Assembly: GCA_038373885.1 (NCBI GenBank)
Contig: JAWZYV010000771.1
Coordinates: forward strand, 1,364,001-1,428,000
Length of the DNA stretch: 64,000 nt
Source: Cheiracanthium punctorium
Taxonomy: Eukaryota > Arthropoda > Arachnida > Araneae > Cheiracanthiidae
Direction of reading: 5' to 3'
Shown: piece by piece, positions 35,246-47,100 of the stretch
Numbering within the stretch: the stretch's first letter is position 1
How the letters are laid out: each line of letters begins with the position of its first letter
Program-made: the position numbers and the translations under genes
Notes under the pieces: generated by a model
Told to the model about the DNA's origin: nothing
Database searches by the model: none
Seen by the model: the letters and a program-made list of their open reading frames with translations, nothing else

Positions 35246-36605
35246 AATCCTTTGAATTACATTTCTAGTAAGAAAAATGTTCATCTTCCATCAGTGTTAA
35301 AAAAGTGTTCTAGCAACTGCAAGATAAAAAGAGTGAAAACTGCAAAACTAAACAGAACTGTTAACTATCCCTTTCAAAACTGTTTACATTTTCAGTTCTC
35401 ACTCTTCTGCTATTGCTAAGAGATTTATAGAAATCTAATGCAGCTGATGAAGAATGAACATTTTTTGCCAGAAATATACGCCTTAACAGTAAGTACTTAT
35501 TATACAGTGTTACTTTGCAAAAATTTATTTATTTCATCCTTTAAACATCAGTATCGTCTATAGTCCGAATAATGCATTAACAACAGAAGATCATACATCA
35601 TCAAACCCAATTGCTGTTATAAAAACGTTATTGGCTCAACTGTTACACTCAGCTAATTATAGTGTTTCCATATACGATATTTAGCACAAGCTAAATTTAT
35701 TGATTGCACTAGGTATTTAAAATGTAAGATAATCGTCTTACAGCGTATTAAAGTGTACATACATTAGGTCCTTAGCCAGAATAAAATGGAATCGGAGTAG
35801 GAAATAATAAATGAGAAATTGAGATCTTCCTATACAAAGAGGCTTGATTTTAATCATTTAATCTAGAGGGACACAAATTTTGGCTTCATGTAACTTATGC
35901 CTTTAAAATATGCATACTTTTATGTATAATACCTAAAACAACAACAACAACAAAAAAGAGACAGAGAGAGAATGGCGAGATTAAACAATTAATCGGTTTT
36001 TCAATCTACTTTGTGCTAAAAATAAAACTCACGTAAAGGAATAGAGAAAATATATGACATATCATATATAATGCGCCCATTAGTAGTCTTCTTGAAAGTG
36101 GAACAGAAATTTTATTCGCTTTTCCGAAATGAAAATGCACATAGAATTTCCGCTTAAATCATCAAAAAAGATCCTATTAATCTGAGTTGGAAAATATGCA
36201 TTTTTATAATTTTCTTTCAAAAGTTCCTGAAAGTTCTTCATTTCCTCCAGGAAAAAGAATTTAATGAAGAACTCTAAGATAATGACTTCAAAAGTAAAAA
36301 AAAAAAGAATGTGTCATGTTCAGCACAAAAGATATGAATTTGTAGTTTTTCACTTTGAAAAGTAAATTATCTTTTTTATTTTTTACAAATTTCTTTCACA
36401 TAATATGAAAATTAATTAGAAACAACCCTTTTAAGTGCATTCTATTCTCATGAGTCTGACAATCAATAATTTATGAAAAAACAAAATAATATATTGAAAG
36501 TTAAATGTTTGAAATACAAGTCAAACGTTTCTTCCTGAAATCTGTTATTTCTGTATGTTCTAGACAATATTACTGTCGTAGAATATAAGTTTGAAGTAAT
36601 ACATA
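35246..36605. other. AT-rich non-coding sequence
   Basis: An (ACA)n tract lies near 35938-35953. No gene or complete transposon is recognised. Confidence 0.5.
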
Positions 36606-36723
36606 TAAGGTGGTTATAAAAAAAGTGTTGTGTTCAGAGCCCTCTAGAGAGTAAAGTATTAGTCGGAAAATTACTAAATTTGATGGGCGCACTACATAGT
36701 GGATTATATGGGGTTTTGATTTT

Positions 36724-37095
36724 TTAACCCTTTGAAGCCCAAGTATTTTCACATCAGTATAGAAGACCAACTGGATAGACTGCCCGATGCTGAGAAAGGG
36801 CATTATTTGGTAGTTAAGTCGAGCGATGACAACGGCTGCCCTTTTTTCAGCATTGGGCAATCTATCCACCTGTTCTCGCATTCTTCCATTTTTCAGCAGA
36901 TGTCAGTGCTGTTAAAAAATAATCGCGACCATTTTTTTATGGAAAATGACGTGCTAAAAAGTAAAGGATTCTTGTGGAGCTATGTCACCCGCAACTAATT
37001 TTATAGAAATCAAATCTATTCTTCGTGACTGGGAACAGTCAAAACGTCAGAGTTTGGCGTTCCCAGAGCGGGAACACTGCGCGTTAAAGGGTTAA
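36724..37095 (+). mobile_element. piggyBac-like TTAA MITE (G), rearranged
   Basis: TTAACCCTTTGAAGCCC is at the left, and GCGTTAAAGGGTTAA at the right. The left arm is short and unusual (CTGGATAGACTGCCCGATGC), then jumps to the right arm at GGTAGTTAAGTCGAGCGATG. The unique segment is intact. It shares its right TTAA with the next element. Confidence 0.82.
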
Positions 37096-37347
37096 CTACC
37101 AACAACATAGCGGTCGGTCGAATAGCCCTTTTTTGACGCAGCTAAAGAGGTTTTCTGGCACAGCAGCTGTGTCATACTGTGCGTGTAGCTATTCGATCGA
37201 CTGCCATGTTGTTGGTTGCAAAATGGATCGATGGGAAGGCTGCACTTTTCCAGCGTTAGGACCATTTAACTGTATTTTTTGCGACCAGCAGTGAAAGCAC
37301 TGAAATAAGGTGTTTTCCCAGCGCAACTACCGGGCGTCAAAGGGTTA
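37092..37347 (+). mobile_element. Diverged relative of the TTAA MITE (H)
   Basis: It starts at the shared TTAA with CTACCAACAACATAGCGG and has hairpin arms CCCTTTTTTGACGCAGCT and ATTCGATCGACTGCCATG, then ends CGGGCGTCAAAGGGTTA. It is a distinct, older subfamily. Copy G may have inserted into it or joined at its TTAA. Confidence 0.6.
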
Positions 37348-38005
37348 TAGAAGAAAAAATAATAGTACGAAAAGTCGCCGTCTGAAGATATGTTGGTCCT
37401 GTTTCCTGAATTAAAATGTATTAATTTGCACAATCACGTTCTTTGTTGTGATTATTAGTAGTAGAAAAGAAAAGGCTGGAATAATTTTCATCATTCTGAG
37501 ATCAACTGGACTTCTCCTACATTATTGGGCCGTGCTTTGTTAATGAATCGCTATTACTAGCAGAAAAATAATTCTTTTGCTGCCCTTTGAATTTCGGCTG
37601 TTAAAGAAGTTACAGAAAGGACCCATGAGCATAACAAGCTTACGAAACATGCTGCAACGGTTTGAAACTACAGGAACTCTATAGTAGCAACCAGACTGAG
37701 GATGCAAAGCTGTTAATCTGCAAAATATCGAATAAGTTGCAACTGTTTCAAGTGAGTTGGCCTCAGAATGGTGAGAATTCTCCCAGGTTTCCCTTTTATA
37801 CTCATAGTCACAAGGAACAGGATCATACAAATTAATGCATTTTATTCTAAGTAGAGTCGAAATTAACCCTAGTGGTGACTTTTGGTACTAATTTTTTTCT
37901 TTAAAATCAAAATTCTATGATCCATTTATACGCTCATCTATTTTGTTCCAGTGGTTTACTCGCTAGAGCTCTCTGAACACTCACGTTATTTTATAACCAC
38001 CCTGT

Positions 38006-40429
38006 ATTCAAATTTTTAAGAGCATGGGTTAAAATTCAAGAATACGCGTCATAGCTGTAGTAAATATCCTGAATTAATCCAACATCAGAGGTCGATTTGT
38101 ATGCTAGCGGTAATTTTTCAATCTACGCCTTTTCCGCTGTAGTTGTTTATCGATTTTACATTAATGCGGAGTGTTGGCAGATTAAAACGAAATCTTTTTA
38201 AAGCAACACAACCCATACTTTTGTTAATGAAAACTACTCTCAATGCATTAAATCTTTGTCCACTTAAAATAAAAAATAGAAAAATAATATTTTTTTAACA
38301 CTGCAGTTACTATAGCAATAGAATTAATTGTTACCACTTAATAAAAATATACAGATGTGAAACAAATAAAGCACTAATTTAATGGTGGTATAAAAATGCT
38401 TGGATGCATTTGATGCAATGCTATTGTAGTTACTTTATAGTAGCTACATCCTCCGCATCTGCGACAGCCATTAATATATATGCTAAGATGAATTGCTGTC
38501 TGGACCGGTTTTTGCGAGCCGTCCGCCTGGCTCTTTAAATGCCCAGCTGGTGTAAAAAGGTGGCAAAAAGGTCTTTCGGCCCGTAGTAATAATATGCGTT
38601 CGTAAGTTTATAAGTTAATATTTCCGTTAGCTTTAATAAACTAATTATTTCAGAAAACGATAAGGCTTATTTAGACATTTTGTAGTAATATCGCAAAAAG
38701 AGTTTTAAAAATATATAGATTGTATTTTGAATTATCTCAATCGGAAACTAATACATAAAGCCCCCATTGATAATCTCACCAATGCTGCATTTTTTAGTTA
38801 AGAAATAACATTTCTTAACTGATTTTGAAAAATATGTCAGATATTCTAAGAGGGGTATTCATACGGTTAAAAGTTGAAAGCAACAAGTTTCAAAGCTTTA
38901 TAATTAATTAAACTTTTAAAAAGTTAATTTTTGAGTTCTATATTGCATTCAAAAGATTTATAAGCTATAGTCTAATAACCACAATCTGGAGCAGGTTAAC
39001 ACCATTCATATTAAAACAAAAAGATAGTTTCTTAAAATTTGTTTTAAATCAACTTTACCTTTATCTTAATGGTCATGGCTCATAGTGTATTTGATAAAGT
39101 TTCACAGGTAGTTTACCCGTTTCCTTAGAAAAAAAAAATGCACTGCATAAATCAGGAGTGAAGTATTAAAATAAATAAAACATTTCAATAACTTTTAAAA
39201 AATTGCCTATCTACAAAACTGGCAATAATTAAGCTGATTCAAACAAAGAAACCAATTAATTTTATTTAATTAAAACATCAAACTTATGCTTAAGGGTTAT
39301 GAAATTGCTTCAGAATAAATTTAAATGCTCTTTTCAATTCACATGGAAATAATTAAAGCTTGCTCACATTTATTTGATTTATTTTACCAAAATAATTTCT
39401 TTAATAAGAACCAAACATACAAGAACCCATAAATTTTACAGTAAAAAATAATAACCATAATTGTCGTTCTGACAAAGACATGTGTCTCATAGAATTCATT
39501 GCTTCTAATTACGACTTTTGAGAAACAATTTTAACTATTTATGTTTGAAAAGGATATTAACCTCATATTTCTGCCAGAGACACATTACTCAGACATTTTC
39601 CAGAAAACTGAATACGTGCAGTTTGTAATGCATTTTTTTTGTATCCTGGCAACACAAAAATGCATACCAATATTAAGGTTTATTAATAAGCAACTGCAGG
39701 AATGGAGGGAAAAAATAAAAAAGCAATTGTCAGTTCACTCACCACCAGCACAATCAATCAATAGAAAACTGTACTAATATAGGAAGGGGAGATAAGTGCA
39801 ACTTATGTTAAACGCATACATTACAAAGCACTTTCCGGTAATCGTATTTTATTTGAAGAACTACGAAAAATTCATTTGTTATTCACACTGACATATGTAG
39901 TGTTCTCCGAAAAATACAGTGACATGTCTTTAGTGCAGGTAGCGAACATAATTAGAATCACATAGCAATTTGGATTTAAAAAACGGTTTCATACACCTGT
40001 TGCAGAATCTCTGCTTACTTGCCGGGTAGTAAGCTTAAGTCCACTATGCGTGGAATGTTTCAGTAATCCATCCAATCGGCAGGTCAAAAACACCAACTTT
40101 ATGGGCTCTAGAAATTTGACGAATTTTGCTATGCATAATTCACAATTAACAATCAATAACGCGTTTTATAACAATCAGCCGATAACAGAGTTTCCTCTAT
40201 CTGTATTTCTCATACAATAAATCCTTCCATAGGCTATAAACTTCAGTGAAAACTCTCGAGCAGAACTCTTAACTGCTCCTTACAATGCAACAACCAATAA
40301 TGTACCATCTGCCTTGAAAAATAGGCTTCGCAAAACAAGTGAAAGGTCAATTATGAAAACATACAAAATATAGTACGCCGCCACCAAAATGTCGACAATC
40401 TTGGCGACTTTTTGGCAAAACCTCGCTAA
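38006..40429. other. AT-rich non-coding sequence
   Basis: A 78-codon ORF (39541-39777) has no recognisable similarity. A fragment near 39945-39990 (AGAATCACATAGCAATTTGG) resembles family D. No gene is recognised. Confidence 0.5.
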
Positions 40430-41450
40430 ATTTTGCTCCAAACATAAGTTTCAAATTCTAAAAAATCATGAAAATGATTTTACGTATTTCTGTAAGCCAT
40501 TAAATTCTTGCTTTAAAACGTTACTATCTCTTCTTTCCTTTGAGACGAGAAGGAAAATGTGAAAACAACGTTTTTGTGCCTTACATCTGTTTAGGTATTC
40601 TAAAAAAAACTCTGAAAGATATTTTTAGGTATATGCGTTCGCTACATTTTAAAGCAAGAATTTTATGGTTACTCTTTTACTCTTACTTGATTTACTCTTT
40701 TCCCCATTGAGATATGAAGGAAAGAAGAAAAGAATGTTGAAGATCGTTTTGGCTTCCCATTCCCGTTTGGGTGCGAATTACAAAACACTCTGAAAATAAT
40801 TTTTAGGCATTTTAGAGCATTTTAACATTTTAGAGCATTAATTTTACATTTTTTTCTTTTCCCCCATTGTGTTTGTGGGATTACGGCCGATTATCTACAC
40901 TAGGGATCTAGGCGGAGGAGGGGGTTGGGTTGCTTTTTAAGGAGGCCTAACCTGTAATTACGCTAAGTTTCGGAGTAAACCATGGAAAAACTGAACGACT
41001 AAATCAACGTACGGGACCTAGGTTTGAACCAAGCACCTTCCGTCTCCCAGTTGAGAGCACTATATCCTCTCGGCCACTGGTGGGGCTTTCCCCAATGAGA
41101 TATGAACGGAAATGTGAAAATACCATTTTGGCTTCCCACACGCGTTTGTGTGTGAATTCTAAAAAACACTAAAAATGATTTTTAGACACTTTTTATAGTT
41201 TCATTTTAAAGCAAGAATTTCATGACAAAAGGAAAAAAAAAAAAAAAAAAAAAAGGGAAAAAGATTTTTAGGTATTTGTGTTAATTGCATTTTAAAGCAA
41301 GAATTTTTTTGGATATCTCTTTTTTCCTTTGAGATATGAAGGGAAACCTTTAAAAAAAAAAAAAAAAAAAATTTTGGTCAGCGAACCCCGTTTGGTAGCG
41401 AATTTTTAAAAATCACTCTTTAAATGACGCCTTAGGCACAAAAGCTGTAA
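40430..41450. repeat. ~170-bp tandem repeat, about four units, split by a SINE
   Basis: The marker GAGATATGAAGG or GAGACGAGAAGG lies at 40541, 40709, 41098 and 41331. Shared unit blocks include TTTGGCTTCCCA, CGTTTG.GTG.GAATT, AAAACACT..AAAATGATTTT and TTTTAAAGCAAGAATTT. The 389-bp gap between units 2 and 3 equals one unit plus the SINE. Two long A tracts lie in the last units. Confidence 0.75.
40870..41086 (-). mobile_element. tRNA-derived SINE
   Basis: On the minus strand the head starts GCCCCACCAGTGGCCGAGAG. It has an RNA polymerase III A box TGGCCGAGAGG (41076-41066) and a B box GGTTCAAACC (41030-41021), resembling a Ser/Leu-type tRNA. A ~140-bp unrelated body follows. Imperfect target duplications (TTTTCCCCCATTG at 40857, CTTTCCCCAATG at 41086) flank it. 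It could be called a tRNA pseudogene, but the body and duplications favour a SINE. Confidence 0.72.
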
Positions 41451-42596
41451 CTTATAAAATTTCATGTCTGTATCTCCAATACATCAGGCTGGGTGTTGAT
41501 GGCTAATCAGCCAGGACATCTTTCTTTACGTATGTGAAGATAGATTATTATGCGTATTTAAAACTGCTTTCGTAACACTTCTAAGTACGGACCCTCCCCC
41601 CCCCCCCATAAGGTTTAAAGTTACTTAAAATTATTTTGCCTGAGGTCCTCTGCCAATTTCTACTAAAATACTAAGTCCACTATGTCCATTAAAATAATAA
41701 TAATAATAAATAAATAATGTAGTGCTTGCATTCAACAATACTAAGTCAAAACTTTCTGTAAATAAAATCTGATTCCTTTTTTTGAAAATTCTTTAGAAAC
41801 ATCATAAAAGGGGATGAAACAAGAAGGTCTGAGCTAAAATTAAAATAACGAACAGTTGATTAAAACAGTAAAGAAGGATTATGAGGTATTAGTTACAGAT
41901 GTTTAATTGGTGTTTATTCATTGCCCCAACAGTTCTGCACGATGTTTTAATAAGTAATTAAGGCTTTATGTAGTTCATAGTAAAATCTTAATGGAAAATA
42001 AAACCTGACATCTAAGCAACTCAGTTAAAGTAAAGCAGTATTTTGATTACTAAACTTTTTGGTTGGAAAGGAATTTTCGGATACTTGAATAAAGGGATAA
42101 AAGCAGAACCTGATTAGGGCAGACGGGGCAGCTGTCCAGACTCCAATAGATGAGGGCTAAAAATTAATAAATAAAACTGTCGTTTATATTGAAAATGGGT
42201 GAACTGTGTGTACATAATATATCGTTCATTTGAAAGAAAACTGCCACAAAAACAGTGTTCCTCTTCAGAAAAAAACACTCCAAATAAACAAAACTACAGA
42301 AAAAACTCTCAAAATACTGGCGTTAAAAGATAAAATAAATAAAAACTTTGTGTAAAAATACACATACTGTTTCAGTCGAAACGATCGTATCTTCACTTAA
42401 TTATTGTTTTATTTGCTTTTATACAAGTTTTATTTATTTTATCAATGTTTCTCTTGTTCACTCCTTAGCAGCATCACAATAGTGATATAATTTTATATTG
42501 AAGACTAACTATAGATTTAAGTCTTAAGTTCATATTTAAGTACTTAAAGTTTCATTTTAAATTTCATGAATTTTTTTCAAAGAGTTTTTCTCAATA
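41451..42596. other. AT-rich non-coding sequence
   Basis: It has an (ATA)n-rich tract near 41694-41712 and a poly-C run near 41597. No gene is recognised. Confidence 0.5.
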
Positions 42597-42965
42597 CAGT
42601 AGGTTCTCGATTAACAGCGATCGTACTGTCCGGGTTGCGGCTTATCCGGGACGGTCTCAATTTATATGTTGAATGATGCATGGAAATTACTTCAAGCACC
42701 ACGGTTAAAAAAGCATGGAGAGCAGACTTATCCAATGAAGAAAACGACATTTCCACAGAAATCGACGACATATATATATTTATATTCATCCTCTTTTTGT
42801 TTTGTATTAATTAAATTATTAATTCCCTATTGCATAAAAAATTTACATTATCTGTAATTTTTTCCAAACATTTTCTGCAAACTAGAATAAATTCAGTAAT
42901 CCAGGATGTTCCCTTATCCAGGATAAGAAATTTCCCGACTATCCCGGTTAATCGAGAGTCTACTG
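42597..42965. mobile_element. Pogo/Tigger-like MITE
   Basis: The left end is CAGTAGGTTCTCGATTAACA and the right end read inward is CAGTAGACTCTCGATTAACC, followed on both sides by TATCC-rich matching sequence. CAGTAGA..CTCGATTAA termini are characteristic of pogo/Tigger elements. TA is present on the left flank only (TT on the right). There is no transposase in the 369 bp. Confidence 0.72.
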
Positions 42966-43796
42966 TTCTTGATTTTTTTGAGTTGTGACCGTTTTCTTCC
43001 AAAGGAGCGATTATGCATATGTGATTAATATATAGTATACATAATAAACTAGTTACATTATATGTATGTGCTGATAAATATCTTTATGTTTGTATCAGTA
43101 TGAAGGGGGGCGCCAGTGAACAGGGTCTTCCCCGAGCCTCATGTTAGCTTTGTGGAGCTCTGGCTATAAGGTGTATAGAAAAGCAAAATAAATTAATTAC
43201 ATGAATGCGAAATTTTGATTGTGTTGAAGTAAAGAACGCTTTGTTAATTTTGTGATGTAGGGCGCACAGTTGCAAGAGTACATTCACAGTTACTCGATTA
43301 TTGTTAAGATAGATATATCTTCTTTTTCTTCGGAAAAAAGGTACATTTATATATACATTGAACAAACAGCAACTAGTAAAACGGTCATTGTTGTCGCGTT
43401 ACCAGGGCAAATAGGACAACAGGATTCCACCTACGTGTACAGGTGCCTTCAATTGACCAACACAAGGCGACCCCAGCACGCATTCACGCGACAAAGAATC
43501 TATTCAGAGTAAAATAACGAAACTAGAGCTGTCAATATCAGAACAGTTAGTGGGTGGATGATAATGCACGATATGCATTTATTTATTCAATATTTTCCAC
43601 AATAATAATAATAATAATAATTCAACTGTTTTGTAATCATTTTAGATTAAATTAGACTTTTAACAAATGGAGAGCATTTTAAAAGTGCATAGGTGACCTT
43701 CCAAAACAGGCGATGTACAAAAGGGAGAGGCTGGATCAATGCAGCAATGTACTGTTTCATGTGTGCAAATGTTGTCTTCTTAATTAATATTGATTG
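42966..43796. other. AT-rich non-coding sequence
   Basis: Short ORFs of 63-80 codons are unrecognised. An (AAT)n tract lies at 43600-43622. Confidence 0.5.
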
Positions 43797-44516
43797 TAGG
43801 GAATGCAATTCCGCACTGCTTTACGTTACGCGGGATTTCGGGATTGAGACTTATTGATCCCGCGGAATCCTGCAATCCGTGAAATTGGTATTTCATTCAA
43901 CTAAGAATTCATTTTAATAGCGAAAAGTAGGAAAAAGTTAGATTTTAAGCACTCTGAAGTTTTATAATAATAATTAATACAAAAACTTACAGAAATATGA
44001 AAATTATAGTTGTGATATTCAGAATCAGAATAATATACTTAATTCTTAGTTGCTAAAAAAGAATGTAAAAAAGGCAATGTAGAGTCACTCGTCTTCCCAG
44101 TCTTGATCTAATTTTGGTAAAATAGTTGAAAGGTTGAACTAAAAAATTAAAAACTAAAATGAAAACTTTTTATAATTGATTCGTGATAGTTCGCTAAGAG
44201 ATAAATCAGTACGAAATATTTTTCTTCATTTGGAGATTGGGAAGTTAGTGAAAAATTTAGACTGCAATATTTGATCCAGACTCCCATTGGAGGATAATTA
44301 GAAAATTTAAACTTTAAATTAAAATATGTAATTATTGATTCATGTATTGTGAGATAACATATATATATTTTTGGTCAACTGATGAAGGAAAGTGGTTTAA
44401 AATTGTAATAAAAATAATTTATTTATCAGTTTCAATCCCGCGAGACTAGTCCCGCAAACATTTATGCGAGATTCAACAGGATCCCGTTCCTGGCGGGATC
44501 GGAATTGCATCCCCTA
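43797..44516. mobile_element. hAT-like MITE
   Basis: The left terminus TAGGGAATGCAATTCCG and the right terminus read inward TAGGGGATGCAATTCCG differ at one position. The flanks are ATTGATTG and ATTGATAG, an 8-bp target duplication with one mismatch, as expected for hAT. The interior (GCGGGATTTCGGGATT..., ...GGATCCCGTTCC) has no transposase ORF. Confidence 0.75.
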
Positions 44517-44524
44517 ATTGATAG

Positions 44525-45091
44525 TCCCCCAACGCCTAAGGCGGGTGAACAATTGTAGTAGGCTAGATCGCTGTACAGTGCATGTTGCATGAGGACGGAC
44601 TTCAGTGGCATTTCTAACAAGTCATCTGGTGAGACTATGTCTGCCTGTCAGGTGGAAGATCTTTTAGGTTTTCTGACATTCTTGTGTTAATGGGTGGAAA
44701 TTACCAATAAAAGACCTCTAAGAAGGAACTTACTTCAACTTATCATTATCAAAGGGGAAAACAACAACACATCATGCAGAATGAATGGACAGTGAACCGT
44801 AAGATCTTATTTGCGCACACACTACATAACGATGGGTTAACCTGTTTGCTCCCACCGCTGAAAACACTTGACGGCAATGATTCCCCCTTCTTACTCGTCG
44901 TTGGTCTTCTGCCCAGGTCTCTAAATATTCTTTTTGCGACCCATATGCTGAAGCCACAGTTAGGCATTCAAGGACCCAAGATCGATTCCAGAGAGCAGGC
45001 TAAAGACAATATGCGATCTGTTTCGCCTTTTCAACTAAAGATCTGAAAATGGTACTTATGGCATTTTCGATGTAGTGCACTTTTATATATA
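44525..45091. other. Sequence with one unrecognised ORF
   Basis: A 90-codon plus-strand ORF (44774-45046) and overlapping minus ORFs have no domain I know. I do not call a gene. Confidence 0.4.
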
Positions 45092-45770
45092 CAGTAATCC
45101 CCTTATAACACGGTACTCTTATAACGCGTTTTAATATTACGCAATTTCATGTCTCTCGTATAACACGTGTTTTCCCCCATATAACGCCAGGATATCCCAC
45201 GTTATAGTACTTACTTGTTACGAATTGTGATTCTTCAGCGGAACGATCTAGTGAATTTAAAATAAATCTTCAATACTGTCTTGCACCATATGTAAAAATT
45301 CAGAAAAAAAAAACAACATAAATTAGAAAACGAAGAATCATTAGATAGTGAAATTTCATTTAATATAGACGAACAAGAAGTTGTGCTCTTAAGTAAAGAG
45401 ATTAACAAAGCTTCAAATTGTGAAATACGTATTTGAAGATTTTATTTAAAAACTAGCTGCGTACCCGTTCTCCGCACGGTGGGAAACGCATATTTTCCTT
45501 AAACATATAAAATTCGAATTAAACCCAGTAATTCGGAATCTCAAAACGTGAAAAAATACTTGAATCGTGACTAAAAGTTGACGTCATGAGTGCAAATTTT
45601 AGACGATTGCAACATGACACTAAAACTACGTCAATGTGACTGGCGATGAAAAAAGAAAGAACTTTATGGTATGCAGACAAAACTCTTTTCTCTTTCGAAA
45701 AATGCCCGATTTCTACATCATATAATTCTCTTTGTGAGGTTTAATTTATAGCATTAATATATAGTATATA

Positions 45771-45982
45771 CACCCTCCAAAAAAAGTATTCGAGCAAGAG
45801 AGAAATTTCCTATTTTAGATTTGCGAATAATAATTGAGTTTTTGAAAAACTCACAGCCTGACAGAAATATGGAAATTCATATTTATACATAGCCTAATTG
45901 ACATTCTGTGATAAATAATTTTTAATATACGAAACCAAAGTAGGAAATTTCTCTCTTGCTCGAATACTTTTTTTGGAGGATG
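45771..45982. mobile_element. 212-bp Tc1/mariner-type MITE with ~45-bp TIRs
   Basis: The left end is CACCCTCCAAAAAAAGTATT, CGAGCAAGAGAGAAATTTCC, and the right end read inward is CATCCTCCAAAAAAAGTATT, CGAGCAAGAGAGAAATTTCC. It is flanked by TA on both sides (45769-45770, 45983-45984). The corresponding place in the second tandem copy (about 49180-49195) is uninterrupted. It has no ORF of its own. Confidence 0.88.
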
Positions 45983-46346
45983 TACCACATAAATAACATT
46001 ACATGATATTGACAATAATTTTATCTTGCATTTTTCAAAGCGTGGACAATGCATTAGGACAGTTATGTTACACACGACTTTATTAAATTTTACCTAAATT
46101 AAAAAACCTACATGAAACAATGGATGCATCATTTACGTCTAAAAGCCAAAAATGTACCCTGCTCCGGTGAAAATCATGTCGCTTTTGTAAATGAAAACGT
46201 TCGTGATGTAACTTCTGAGAAAAAACTTATTACCCTTATTGAACTCTTAATGCAGTATCACACTTCTTACATAAAAGTGACGTTTATCTCACTGTCAATT
46301 CGCATTAAATAAATAACTAATTTCATTTTTCATTTGTTACAGATTA

Positions 46347-46674
46347 CAGTTGACCCCTTTATAACATGGGTCTACAACACGAATTCTTAGAACACGACGA
46401 AAACATTACGATCGTTTTCGTGTAACACGTTAAAAGAGACTCGTACAGCACGATGAAATGAGACATATGTTCTGATATTATGACGCCTTAGCTCCTGTAA
46501 TTAACATTCCTTTTGAATGGCAACACCAAACGTCATTGCATTTTTACGGAACGCGAATAAGTTTTGCCGCGATTATACCGTGCAGTTCGCACTCCAGGTG
46601 GAGTATAGCGCAGGACCCGTACAACACGGATTCCTATAACACGGAACGTATCTACCGTGTTAGGGAATCTACTG
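46347..46674 (-). mobile_element. 328-bp pogo/Tigger-like MITE
   Basis: The ends are CAGTTGACCCCTTTATAACA and, read inward from the right, CAGTAGATTCCCTAACACGG. TA flanks it at 46345-46346 and 46675-46676. The second tandem copy has the empty site GATTAATTGCATAGTGTC (about 49576). The same family is truncated at 26525-26750. Confidence 0.85.
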
Positions 46675-46906
46675 TATTTGCATAGTGTCAAATTCAATAG
46701 TTAAGAAAATTCTGGGTTGCCGTATTTAGTAATATTTCATCTCATCTCTGGTGGCCGAAATCTATTAAAACCAAATATTCGAACTGTATCAAGAGTAAAA
46801 TTTACTAAAAGAATTTTTTTTAATTTTGTATAACCCTCAGAACAACTTCGGAGTTTGCCATCTATGACGGTTTTTCATGACGTGACAACTTATGCTTGGG
46901 TACAGT

Positions 46907-47100
46907 GGCGTAGCCAAGGAGGGGATAGGGGGTCACAACCCCCCAATCGGAGTTTTTTGCCATACAAAATGTATATTCTTCACTCCCTTATCGCACACAC
47001 GTGTGAGTTGCGGTAGTCCTAACATTCCCATGAAAAATTTCTGGCTACTCTTGTTTAATCAATATACTTCAGGATCGGAATCTCCGCGGTAAAAAAATGG
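46907..47100 (+). repeat. GGCGTAGCC-ended repeat, left end only
   Basis: CAGTGGCGTAGCCAAGGAGG is a terminus shared by many hAT-like or SINE-like arthropod repeats, and is followed by GGGGTC..CCCCCCAATCGG. No matching right end is found. The segment is absent from the second tandem copy, which differs throughout this interval. Confidence 0.4.

Larger units (their letters stand above)
36608..38004. mobile_element. Tc1/mariner-type MITE with nested TTAA MITEs
   Basis: The left terminus AGGTGGTTATAAAAAAAGTG and the right terminus read inward CAGGGTGGTTATAAAATAAC begin TIRs of about 60 bp that share TGTTCAGAG..CTCTAG.GAGTAAA. TA flanks are present. About 625 bp of piggyBac-like MITEs sit inside (36724-37347). 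The remaining interior has no transposase; the ORF at 37540-37830 is unrecognised. Confidence 0.65.

Noticed and set aside
40870..41086. Functional tRNA gene on the minus strand
   Set aside because: The A and B boxes are good but the acceptor stem does not close (5' GCCCCAC has no matching 3' strand), and a long body plus target duplications indicate a SINE.
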